A model generated the notes under the pieces. It did not search any database. It was not told the origin of the DNA and saw only the letters and a list, made by a program, of their open reading frames with translations. A DNA stretch of 64,000 nucleotides from Cordylochernes scorpioides (taxonomy: Eukaryota > Arthropoda > Arachnida > Pseudoscorpiones > Chernetidae), in assembly GCA_030710605.1 (NCBI GenBank), contig CP092863.1:144414478-144478477 (forward strand), read 5' to 3'. The position numbers were made by a program, and so were the translations under genes. This document shows positions 10,600 to 19,984 of this stretch, piece by piece. Numbering within the stretch: the first letter of the stretch is position 1; each line of letters opens with the position of its first letter.

Positions 10600-10875
10600 G
10601 TCATTTCCTGACCGCTCTCATGGGAATTTTAGATAGCAGAGCGCCATCTAGTGAAAAAAAAACATTGATTTAAATTGTTCCAAAGATATTTGGACAACCT
10701 CATTATGAGCAAACTATCATAAAATACCCATTTTCCTATTTATCATGAAGATTCTGGGAACCAATTTTGGTCGTAGAGGTATAGTCTGCACCACACTAAC
10801 TAGACCCAACAGCCCGAAACGCGTACATTATCAGGCCTGATGATGAGCTAACGCTTGAAAACTTGCCATTTTTAT
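10600..10875 (+). repeat. HH-C/HH-B composite repeat
   Basis: The start is HH-C type (TAGATAGCAGAGCGCCATCT). The end has CAACAGCCCGAAACGCGTAC, the HH-B 3' half (stem II, GAAA, palindromic ACGCGT), followed by CTGATGATGAGC. The box that should precede stem II is decayed (CTAACTAGACCC). Confidence 0.6.
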
Positions 10876-10954
10876 TAAATAAAAAAAAAAAACTTTTTAC
10901 AAATTTCTCGATTGATATATCGTTTTAAAATAAAAGGAAACTCATTGTGGTAAA

Positions 10955-11130
10955 ATATTTTTGTATTTATAAATATTAATCATAGTAAAGATAGAGGCTG
11001 CTTGGTCGGTATTCATAGTTCTTGAAAATAAAGATACTCCAGCCAGTAAATCTTTTTTTATTATCTCAATATTTCTACAAAAATATTTTGTCCTCGTCAG
11101 GAGCGAACAATAATTAAAACATTTTTTAAA
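10955..11130 (-). repeat. HH-E repeat
   Basis: On the minus strand: a hammerhead-like core, then an A-rich tract with AAAGATTTACTGGC, then ATGAATACCGACCAAGCAGC. The last motif recurs at 3395-3440 and 41925-41960 next to other HH-E copies, so it belongs to the repeat. Confidence 0.65.
11064..11104 (-). ncRNA. Hammerhead-like ribozyme (HH-E copy 2)
   Basis: Minus strand box CTGACGA at 11100-11094, stem II of type ACAAAA/TTTTTGT, GAA at 11075-11073, palindromic ATAT at 11072-11069, T as nucleotide 17. Stem I is only about three pairs (GAG with CTC). Core conserved, helices weak. Confidence 0.4.
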
Positions 11131-11202
11131 AAATATAAACAAGGGACGCCCTTACAGCCTTAGAATAATTTTTAACGCCTTGCCAAATGTTTTAATTTTT
11201 GT

Positions 11203-11248
11203 TTGCTTCTGAAGAGGACAAAATATTTATGTCGAAACGTCAAGACAA
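11203..11248 (+). ncRNA. Type I hammerhead ribozyme candidate (HH-E copy 3)
   Basis: Box CTGAAGA at 11209-11215 fits CUGANGA. Stem II uses G11216, ACA 11218-11220 and TGTC 11230-11233, with G11217 bulged. GAA is at 11234-11236, palindromic stem III ACGT at 11237-11240, and C11241 is the expected cleavage nucleotide (GUC). Stem I pairs TTGCTT (11203-11208) with AAGACAA (11242-11248), six pairs with one bulged A. Stem I sequence differs from copy 1 yet still pairs. Confidence 0.6.
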
Positions 11249-11289
11249 TAAAAAAGATTTACTGGATTAAGTATCTTTATTTTCAAAAA

Positions 11290-11864
11290 AGATTAATCAA
11301 TTTATTTTCAATATAACAACTTAATCCAAGTATCACATTAAAAGTCAAAATAGAAAATCTCAATTAAAAAAAAGTTTCTATTTTCACTTTATAAAAGACT
11401 CCGTTAATGAAATTCAGTAGTGTTAAAACGACAGAGGTCGAGTGAACACACTTAAATTAAAGATGGGGGAACACTTAATTTAAAGATAAAGTCACTTAAT
11501 TTGAAAAAAAAAAGTTGAAAGGAATCGAAACCAATTTCACCAAACCTCTTCCTCAATTCTCTACCCAAAAAGTAATAAAATACGCCAAACTAATGACGGG
11601 TTTTTTAAAGTTTTCTATTCATCAGGATCATTTCTAAAGAGTTTTTTAATGAGGAATATTATATTTTATTTGATATAGATATGTTATAAATTAATAAAAT
11701 ATTGATTTATAAAATGATCTAATTATTTATATGAAATCTTATATACATATTGGTTGAATGTGTTAGTATATTTGCATAACTATATATCGTCACCTCCTTG
11801 AAATATTTGAGAGAGAGAGATTCAAATTTTTTTTTTATGATTTAAAAATAAAACATTAAATATA
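11290..11864. other. AT-rich spacer
   Basis: Includes a short direct duplication of CACTTAATTTAAAGAT (about 11449-11485) and a GA microsatellite at 11811-11820. No gene. Confidence 0.5.
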
Positions 11865-12314
11865 CAGTCATTGACAAAACTTAAGGAAGTGTAAGGTGTT
11901 TGATGTCGCCCGGCCTTTTTATTTTGAAGGAAACAGAGGCAATTCTGTACACACTTGGTTATCTCGTATGTCTTCAATAAAGGTCACTGTAATATCTTTC
12001 AGAGTTATTGTCTGAATCCCGATATAGATGCTAAAAGGTACAACTTCCTTAAGTATTGTCCATGAGTGTATACATACTTGGTTATCTCGTATGTCTTCAA
12101 TAAAGGTCACTGTAATATCTTTCAGAGTTATTGTCTGAATCCTGATATACATGCTAAAAGGTACAACTTCCTTAAGTTTTGTCTATGAGCTTATACACAC
12201 TTGGTTATCTCGTATGTCTTCAATAAAGGTCACTGTAATATATTTCAGAGTTATTGTCTGAATCCTGATATACATTCTTAAAGGTACAACTTCCGTAAAT
12301 ATTGTCTATGAATG
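11865..12314. mobile_element. MITE with three 123-bp internal units
   Basis: Left end CAGTCATTGACAAAACTTAA after TA, right end GTCTATGAATG before TA. Inside, three units in the orientation opposite to the 6257 array, each with GGTTATCTCGTATGTCTTCA. Confidence 0.88.
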
Positions 12315-13029
12315 TATATTTAATGAAATAAGTTTAATTTTAGCTATAGCTGAATTTTAAATATCAACACTTAATATATTTTTATTTTCATCTTAATTTT
12401 ATTTAAATGAACAACTATATATAAATAAAACTAAGGGAAATTGATTAAAATATCAATTTATAATAATTATTTGTTTTCAACATTTCTCATAAAATTGCAT
12501 ATTTACCGACGAGATATATCAGAAGATGAAACTATCTCGTTAGTTTATAGTCACAAACTTTCTCTCTTCGAATAAAATAATTGGACTTTCTAGAAATTGT
12601 TAGTTTGAGAATTTACGATTTGTTTATTTAATATATAACTTCATTATTTAGAATATTTCCTCTCTCTATATATATATCAAAACTCAATGCGTTTATTGTT
12701 GTTTTTTGATTCATTACGCTATAAATATATTTAATATAAATGTTTGATCTATTTAATTTGATAATAGAGAATATTTATATTCTGTAATGAGCTATTAATG
12801 AATTCTAATTGAATTGTATTCCAAATTTATATATATAAATCAATATTGAAATTGAGATTATTTTGAAGAGTTTACGAAATAGTATTTCACTTTATAAGAT
12901 GTATGTTATAAAAAAAGGGATTTCTGTTCAATTTTGATTATCTTGAGTATTATGTTATATTAATGAAGTCGTGGTTAAAAATCTTGAAAGAATAATAATA
13001 AAATTAGTTTTGATCAGATATTGTTTTAT
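12315..13029. other. AT-rich spacer
   Basis: No gene, motif or repeat recognised. Confidence 0.5.
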
Positions 13030-13225
13030 TAGAACTTATTGAATATATAAAAAACATAATTTGATAAAAGTATTGCCTGGCTTAAGGCTTACGCCTGAAT
13101 GAAAAACTTATTTACATAATGTACAAAAGATTTGAGCCGGCCATCGGGTAACAACAACAATGTGAGTTTTTATAAGGGAAGCGTGACCTCTGGCGGTCGA
13201 TTTAACAGAGTATTTTAAATCTATG
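13030..13225 (+). repeat. GCCGGC-family dispersed repeat
   Basis: GCCTGGCTTAAGGCTTACGC, then GAGCCGGCCATCGGGTAACA, then GTGACCTCTGGCGGTCGATT. Other copies: 14160, 18363, 19100, 23898, 24640, 39345, 48045, 55810, 61295. Possibly SINE- or promoter-derived; I see no clear Pol III B box, so its class is unknown. Confidence 0.8.
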
Positions 13226-13465
13226 AAATAAAATTTTGAATGAAATAATATTTTAATATAACTTGTATATATAATAATGTCCAAGAAATATATAGCGATA
13301 GAATTGTTCAACTTTCATAAAGCGTTAGAGAACAAGGTAATCTCTAAGAACTAAAATTACAGAAGAATTTACTTCCATAGTTAATTTATATAGTTATGTT
13401 GAATACCTTGATTTCCTTTTCATTTTCCCTTCTCTCCTTTGTTTATGTTTCTTTTTTCTTTTTCT

Positions 13466-13535
13466 CCATGAAAATGATGTATGGCGAGTCCTTACAGGAC
13501 GGAAATGTCCTAATAAAGCTGTTGTTGTTGTTATA
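13466..13535 (+). repeat. Detached non-LTR retrotransposon 3' end
   Basis: GTCCTTACAGGAC can fold back on itself; then AATGTCCTAATAAAGCTG and a short TGT repeat. A hairpin, AATAAA and a simple-repeat tail are typical of LINE 3' ends. No coding part is attached. Confidence 0.6.
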
Positions 13536-13879
13536 ATATGTTTATAAAGGTTTTATAATGTTTAAAAATAGTTATAGAATATTTGATGTCGAATTTAAGG
13601 TATGATTCTTATTCTAACACCTTCAATATATAAACGAGGTACCTTCAAATATGTTTTACAGGAAGAGAACAACGTATTATGTTAATTATACAAGTAAAAA
13701 ACTCTATTAATAATGATAAAAAAATTAGATACAATACCAGTTTTGGCAAATCCAGATATTCAATCTACATACCATGATTTGGTGCTATACCCCACAAGAT
13801 TATGAAAATATATACACATTATACTCTCTAAACCAAAAGACAGAAAGAAAAAAATATATATATAAATATGTTATGATTA
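13536..13879. other. AT-rich spacer with an HH-D remnant
   Basis: 13720-13800 (ACAATACCAGTTTTGGCAAA, then CATACCATGATTTGGTGCTA) resembles the HH-D copy at 60105. No ribozyme core remains. Confidence 0.45.
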
Positions 13880-14150
13880 TTGTGTTTTGTTGTTGAAAAA
13901 GATACAGAATTGAAGATGCAGTCGTGAAAAATTGGAAAGATAATTATTTACCCATCAAGTAGTTTTTATTTTGAATTACTTGAAGCTAATTACACATAAA
14001 ATTATTTTTCACAGTAATATAGAATTTATAAAATGAATTCTCTATATTCGTTAATTTAAAAAAATAGGTAGGTTAAATTTACATAGTATTCTAAATCTAT
14101 GGTCAAAAATAAAATACATGTTTCTGAGAAATAGAATATTTGCATTTTAG
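13880..14150 (+). repeat. FB-2 repeat, single arm
   Basis: Matches one arm of the foldback at 29985-30605: GCAGTCGTGAAAAATTGG, TATTTACCCATCAAGTAG, then AATAGGTAGGTTAAATTT and ATCTATGGTCAAAAATAAAA. Confidence 0.75.
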
Positions 14151-14159
14151 ATTTGAAAA

Positions 14160-14480
14160 TATAAAAATTTATTATAAATAAAAAGATTTTCTTAGGTTGT
14201 TGAAGGGTACATGACTATTTTTTTTTCAAATTGCTTTGTAGTCGTTGAAAAATATTAATAAAATAAAGGTTGAATCATAATTTACTTTAATTAATATGAT
14301 AACATAATTGAGAATGAAATACTACCTTGACTTTTAAGGCGGTAGTAAAAGAAAACAAAAACTATCTACATATTTACATATGGTGTGAGCCGGCCATCGG
14401 GAAATAACAACAAATGGTTATATAAACAGAAGGCGCGACCTCTGGCGGTCGACTTAACAGAATATTTGAATCTATGAAAT
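14160..14480 (+). repeat. GCCGGC-family repeat, longer copy
   Basis: Starts near AAGATTTTCTTAGGTTGTTG, runs through CTTTTAAGGCGGTAG and GAGCCGGCCATCGGGAAATA, and ends at ACCTCTGGCGGTCGACTT. The reverse-strand copies at 18363-18665 and 23898-24195 span the same length, about 300 bp. Confidence 0.8.
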
Positions 14481-14559
14481 ATATTTAAAATGAAATAAAA
14501 TTATAAATAATACCTTTATATAACATATATAAATGTTCATTTTGGATCATATATTTTTA

Positions 14560-14770
14560 TTTTCCAATATTTCGTATGTCAACTCGCCAAACTTCTTCGG
14601 GGAACAAGATTGTTTTAAGATGGTCGCGTATCAATTGACGAGTATGTAAAATAAATATATAATTAGCTACTTAAAATAATATTGTTTCCCCGAAAAGGTT
14701 TGGCGAATTGCAATACAAAATATTAATATATTGAAAAATAAAAAAATATATGATCCAAAATAAGCATTTT
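14560..14770. repeat. Foldback repeat related to HH-A
   Basis: ATCATATATTTTTATTTTCC at the left is mirrored by the segment ending ATATATGATCC at the right. Both arms carry CGCCAAAC or GTTTGGCG next to TTCTTCGGGG or CCCCGAAAAG. The arrangement resembles a decayed hammerhead-like core. Confidence 0.6.
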
Positions 14771-14809
14771 AAAATAATTAAATATATGGATTTCTCAATT
14801 TTCAAACAT

Positions 14810-14945
14810 ATTCATATATTTAATTAAAAAGGCATATATTGTATCAAAATATCACTTATTTTACCAATATTTCAGTTGGCTGAACGCCAAACTTTATCAA
14901 GGTGTTATAACATATTTAATGTGTGTCAACAACAAACTCAGCGCC
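14810..14945 (-). repeat. HH-A repeat, single arm
   Basis: GGCATATATTGTATCAAAAT, then CCAATATTTCAGTTGGCTGA, then AAGGTGTTATAAC and the inner GTGTGTCAACAACAAACTCA. Confidence 0.75.
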
Positions 14946-15599
14946 ACATTACGTCAACAGAATTAAGTTTCAAGAATATTTTGTTATATTTTTAATGGGG
15001 AGAAAAAAAAATTGATGATATACATATATATATTTACATTTATAAAAAGAGAATTCTTATGATATTCAATGCTATTAAAAATATTTTTTAAAAACGTTTA
15101 AAAACAAAACCACTACAATACAACGATAATAAAAGAAGTAAAAATATGTTTACTATTTGTTTATATATATTAGTTCTGAAATTAATAGTTTGAATGTGTG
15201 TGTTTGTATGAAAAAACGTAAACAATAAGTTAACAGTAAAAAAAAATGAAAAAAAAAAACTTTCCAAAAAATATGTAATACTTCAAGAAAGAAATCTATA
15301 TAATAAATACACCCAAAAAATAATTTTGAAAAAAAAAACAATAAAAAGTTTCAGAAAGATTTATCATGTAATTTCACGCGAAGAATTTATGACGCACTTT
15401 TTTTTTACAGATCAATATAGAGATATATATTTTAAATATCGAACTTTTAAAAAAGTAATATGCAATTTTTATTTTTTTTCAAATTGAAAGCTATTTAAAA
15501 TATGGGGTGAAAATTGTAACTATTTTTAATTTTAAGATGGAAGGGGAAATAATTATATTCTTTCAAATACTTCCTAGGTGATGAAAAATGGGTGTTTCG
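14946..15599. other. AT-rich spacer
   Basis: Dominated by A runs; nothing recognised. Confidence 0.5.
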
Positions 15600-15920
15600 T
15601 CTTTTATATAAATAATATAGCCCACTCTTCTTCACCGCTAGACAACAGACAATATGTTGTAGATCTATATTAATTTGTAAATAGCAGAGAGAATTATCAT
15701 AGATTTAACTATTTTTGTAAATATATTTGTGATTTTATCTTTCTAACCCCTGAAAGGTTCAGGTTCCTTATATATATTATTGTTTCTCTTTTTATTTTTG
15801 ATTACTTTTTTTGTATAATATGTTTATAACTGTTTCTGTTTAAAAAAAGTAAATCGATGCAATTATCCCTAGCCGGGATATCATATCGCGTTTTGTGTGT
15901 GTTGAAATAAATAAATATAA
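15600..15920 (+). repeat. Non-LTR retrotransposon 3' untranslated region (detached)
   Basis: Ends with ATCCCTAGCCGGGATATC and ATCGCG, then a TGTTGAAATAAATAAA tail. The same ATCCCT-loop-GGGATATCGCG hairpin ends the R1-type LINE at 39205 and a fragment at 40085, so this is a 5'-truncated relative with no coding part. Confidence 0.6.
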
Positions 15921-16479
15921 ATAATTTATAGTTAAAAATACATATTTAAAAAATCTTTTATTCAAATGCACTGAAAATAAAAAAATAAAATATTGTATCT
16001 TCTGTCATTGAGCATCATGAATTTCGAACCTAATGTAATTTAATATGTAGCAGCTTATTAGCGATTTTTATAAGTGTTTGCCTAAATTTTTACCTCTTCC
16101 TTAAATATGATCCTCCCTCGCCGCTTTTATTTTCACTCAGATACATCTAATTACTCAATGACAGAAGATATAATATTTATTTTTTCCCTTTTTAGTGCAT
16201 TTGAATAAAATATATTTTAGAGAAACAAGTTAAATAAAGTAAAAAAAAAAATGTTTTTTTTTTTTACAAAAAGCAGCCATGACAATGCAACCAGGAGTTT
16301 AGAGTAGAGAAATGATTGACTGATAAGATGTCCCCTATCGTAGTTTGGGGGGTGATAAAGGGGTGAGGGAGGTACACAAAACAACATCTGGATAGGGGAC
16401 CATTGAATATGCAAAATTTGCATTTAATGATGGTCGTTTCTCTTTTCTTTTTATATATGTAAATAATTAAATTAATATG
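15921..16479. other. AT-rich spacer
   Basis: A slightly GC-richer stretch at 16330-16400 (GGTGATAAAGGGGTGAGGGA) has no recognised content. Confidence 0.45.
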
Positions 16480-16800
16480 ATGCATTAACGCGCCATCTGT
16501 TAAACTAGCGAAACCGCTGGGAGGGTTCACCACTGATGAGCCAGGCTCTCTCATTACTTCTACCATTGCAGTAAGGGCAATATAGAAATTGTTTTATTTC
16601 AAAATAATCATACCAGTTTATAATAGTTTCGCATTCTCATGATTCTTTTTTTAATTTAGCAATTTTCTACTGACTATTTTTTCATTGCAGTAAGGGCAGT
16701 AGAGAATTATTAAATATTTAAAAAAGAATCATACACGTCTATAATAATTTCGAATTTTGATAACAGATGGCGCGCTAATGCATCATAATAATAAATTAAC
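16480..16800. repeat. FB-1 repeat pieces
   Basis: First piece: ATTAACGCGCCATCTGTTAA, GCGAAACCGCTGGGAGGGTT, CACTGATGAGCCAGGCTCTC, GCAGTAAGGGCAATATAG. Second: CATTGCAGTAAGGGCAGTAG to ACAGATGGCGCGCTAATGCA. Two copies or one copy with a duplicated end. Confidence 0.7.
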
Positions 16801-17185
16801 ATAAATTACATGTAAATGAATATTTCGACAAAAAATAATTATTTTATTCAAAATTCAATGAATATAAATTCCTTATCAATATTTACAACTCCCAAACAGT
16901 ATTTGACTTTATATAAAAAAATAGAATAATTCTATTAACAAAAAGAAAGGTCCAGATAACGACATTCAAATCAACTTAGGAAATCCGATTCAACCAAATC
17001 CACAAAGATCTTATGGAAGAAAGAATGAATACAAAAAAAGAAGAAGGATGAATTGTCACCTAAGGATTCACAGATAGGAAAGCAAAGACCATCAAATCCC
17101 GTGGTATTGTTCCTAAGTTTTATCTTGAGACTGCATTTGTCTTCACTTGGGGGATGTGTGATTGAACCTCTGTAATGATCTTCTA
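16801..17185. other. Spacer with a weak open stretch
   Basis: About 16930-17080 on the plus strand is open and less AT-rich (residues INKKKGPDNDIQINLGNP at its start, ending in a basic KKRRRMNCHLRIHR before TAG). There is no match I can name. It may be a transposon remnant or chance. Confidence 0.25.
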
Positions 17186-17659
17186 GCCATTTCTTTCCTC
17201 AACTTTTCTGTTAACTGCTAACACTTCCTACAAAACTTTATAAACATTTTAATACCTTCAAACTTTATATTCTTTCCCTTCTAGCTTTTTACATAGTAAT
17301 TGAAAAATATAAAAAAAAAGTTAAATTATATTTTTGTGAAATCTGCTAGAATGTACCTTTTTTATATTACTATATTCATTATGGAATTAACAGTTTATTT
17401 TTCTTTATGTGTATTATATTCTCTTTATGCATATAAAAAAGATATTTTAATATAATATTAAAATTGTAATTTAAAAAATGCATTTATATAAATCTTTAAA
17501 TAAAAAGGCATATATTGGATCAAAATATCATTTATTTTACCAATTTACCAAAATATGATTTTTTAATCCAATATTTGCCTTTTTATTTAAAGATTTATTT
17601 ATGTATTGCTCTATTTTCAAAAATATATATATAAATGTGAAATAATATATATATATAAG

Positions 17660-17862
17660 GTCAGGTGTTGATATTAAAAATAAAAATGGCATATCTTGAC
17701 CAAGCTTATATGAGCATTTCTAGATGGCAGAGCGTTATCTAGGGGAACAAAATTCAATAATTGAACAAGTTAAATAAACGCTTAGTTTATTTTTGTTTCA
17801 CTAGATGGCGCTCTGCCATCTAGAAATGCTCATATGAGCTTGAGCAGGATATCCCTTTTTTA
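17660..17862. repeat. HH-C foldback repeat
   Basis: Inverted arms: AGCATTTCTAGATGGCAGAG and CTCTGCCATCTAGAAATGCT. The spacer holds the GTTTAGTTTATTTTTGTTTC-type middle. The same element lies at 23210-23400 in the second direct-repeat copy. Confidence 0.8.
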
Positions 17863-17897
17863 TATTCATAAAAATATATATCAAAATAACCACTTTT

Positions 17898-17924
17898 ATC
17901 GTATCTCGGTCTTTTAGCTAAGAT
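17898..17924 (+). pseudogene. U2 snRNA 5'-end fragment, copy 1
   Basis: Matches the first 27 nucleotides of animal U2 snRNA at 23 positions (compare 23432-23458). It begins at the U2 start ATCG and loses similarity after AAGAT. No Sm site or later stem-loops follow. Confidence 0.5.
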
Positions 17925-18362
17925 ATGAAAATGTAAAATAAACTCTTTTAAAGAATATATTTATCATTTTATATTCAATCAGACAAAACTTAAGGAAGTT
18001 ATACCTTTTAGAATGAAAGACCCAGAAGAAAATAGGCGTACAGTCTAGACTGTTTGCTTATCTTAGTCTGGGTCTTTGTTTATTTTGAATAAAGCGAAAT
18101 ATTGTATTTATGTAATTAATAAAATATTTCAATTTATATTTGATTCAAAATATGCAATTTAATTAAAATTTATATATATATAACAAAAAGATATATATAT
18201 TTATATGAGATACCACGACGAAAATAATCGTAGAGCCTAGCAACATATTAAATTGTGATTTTAATAAAAGGTTTTATCTCTGATTCATAAAATAAACCGC
18301 GTTAGAATAATGTATATATATATATGTTATATGAGAATGTTATTTTATTTAAAATTATATAT

Positions 18363-18665
18363 CATAGATTCAAATACTCTGTTAGATCGACCGCCAGAAT
18401 ACACGCCTTCCCTATAAAAACTCATTGTTGTTGTTTCCCGATGGCCGGCTCAAACCATATGTAATTATGTAAATAAGTTTTTGTTTTCTTTTACTACCCG
18501 CCTTAAAAGTCAAGGTACTCGTATTATTTAATTGTCAATTACGTTATCATATCAATTAAAGTAAATTATGATTTATCCTTCATTTTATTAATATTTTTCA
18601 ACGACTACAAATATATATGAAAAAAACATACTCATGTACCCTTCAACAACTTAAGAAAATATTTG
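18363..18665 (-). repeat. GCCGGC-family repeat
   Basis: Reverse of the 14160 copy: ATCGACCGCCAGAATACACG, GATGGCCGGCTCAAACCATA, CCGCCTTAAAAGTCAAGG. Confidence 0.85.
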
Positions 18666-18734
18666 TATTTATAATATATATATATTAAAAAGAATATAAT
18701 AAATGAAAAAGGTTCAGGTGTTGATATTAAATAT

Positions 18735-19020
18735 AATGAAAGCATATACTGACCAGGAACACATTGTGCTTTTCAGATGGCAGAGCGCCATCTAGTGGAA
18801 CAGAAATCAACTAAACATTGATTTAACCTGTTCCCTGTTATTTGGTCAACCCAATTTCTTGATAAATAAAGAAACTCCATCCAGAAACGCGTTTCGTGTT
18901 GTTGGCGTTCTTCAGCGTGAAGTAGGCTGTACCAATGCGATCAAAAATATTTTTGGTCCCAGTGGCTTCTTTAGAAACCAAGAAATGGGTATTTAAGGTC
19001 AAATTTGCGTAAATACGCTT
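18735..19020 (-). repeat. HH-C repeat with hammerhead-like core
   Basis: Starts CTGACCAGGAACACATTGTG and TGGCAGAGCGCCATCTAGTG. On the minus strand at about 18932-18892 it reads CACG-CTGAAGA-ACGCC and then ACGAAACGCGTTT. Box and GAAA are canonical and stem III is the palindrome ACGCGT, but stem II pairs poorly and stem I is not evident. Confidence 0.6.
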
Positions 19021-19099
19021 AGCACGTGAAAGAACAATATAATAAAAGGTAAAGGGCCAGTAATATATATATGTTATATAAAAATATTATTTTATTTGA

Positions 19100-19295
19100 A
19101 ATCATATTTTCGTAGATTTAAATACTCTGCTAAATTGACCGCCAGAGGTCACGTTTCCCCTATAAAAAATCGTTGTTGTCTTATCCCGTTGGCCGGCTCA
19201 AATCTTTTGTACATTATGTAAATAATATTTTAATTTTTTTATTCTTACGCCTTAAGCCAGGCAGTACTTTTACCAAATTATGTCTTTTATACATT
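19100..19295 (-). repeat. GCCGGC-family repeat
   Basis: TTGACCGCCAGAGGTCACG, GTTGGCCGGCTCAAATCTTT, ACGCCTTAAGCCAGGCAGTA. Confidence 0.85.
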
Positions 19296-19826
19296 CCTTA
19301 GCTTATAATTGAAGAAATCTCTGATCTTCAATATTTTTATTATAGTTTCAAGATTTTAAACACGACTGCATTAACATACCATAATCCTCAAAAAATGATC
19401 AAAAATCAACAGAAATCTTATCATTCTTTATTAAATATAATATATATATATATTGTAATGTAAGGCAATTTTTTTAAGTTAAATATAATAGGAATAAATG
19501 AATATATAAGTAAGAGATCTAAAAATAATTTAAATTGATGAAAGCTGCCTCAATAAGCAGCGAAGTGGCACAGTGAGTTCTCACAGAAAGTGGTGTTAGA
19601 CTTACTGGCTGATGGATATGCAAATATGGGAGACTTGTTTATTCTGTCTTGATTTGCATAAGTTTCCCGTCTTTCAAGTTAGTTATTCTTCAAACTAGGT
19701 GAATCAATAAGTTCAAACACATATGCATATTTTAATAAATGGTTATGACCTATTGAAATATTACCTATTATAGATTTTATTTGATATATATAAATTAGCG
19801 TCATTATAAATACGACTTGACACATA

Positions 19827-19984
19827 CACTCATGGAAAAAAATTAAAGAAGTTGTACCTTTCAGCATGTATATCGGGATTTAGATAATAACTCGGAAAGA
19901 TATTACAGTGACCTTTATTAAAGACACACGAGATAACCAAGTAGGAACAAAATTGCTTCAGAATATCCTCAAAAATATATATAA
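19827..19984. mobile_element. MITE truncated by the LINE junction
   Basis: CACTCATGG and one 123-bp unit are present. The element stops near ATATATAATC, where the LINE tail begins. The continuation is intact in the other direct-repeat copy (25378-25602). Confidence 0.8.

Noticed and set aside
17894-17960. Functional U2 snRNA gene
   Set aside because: Only the first 27 nucleotides match; branch-site region, Sm site and 3' stem-loops are absent.
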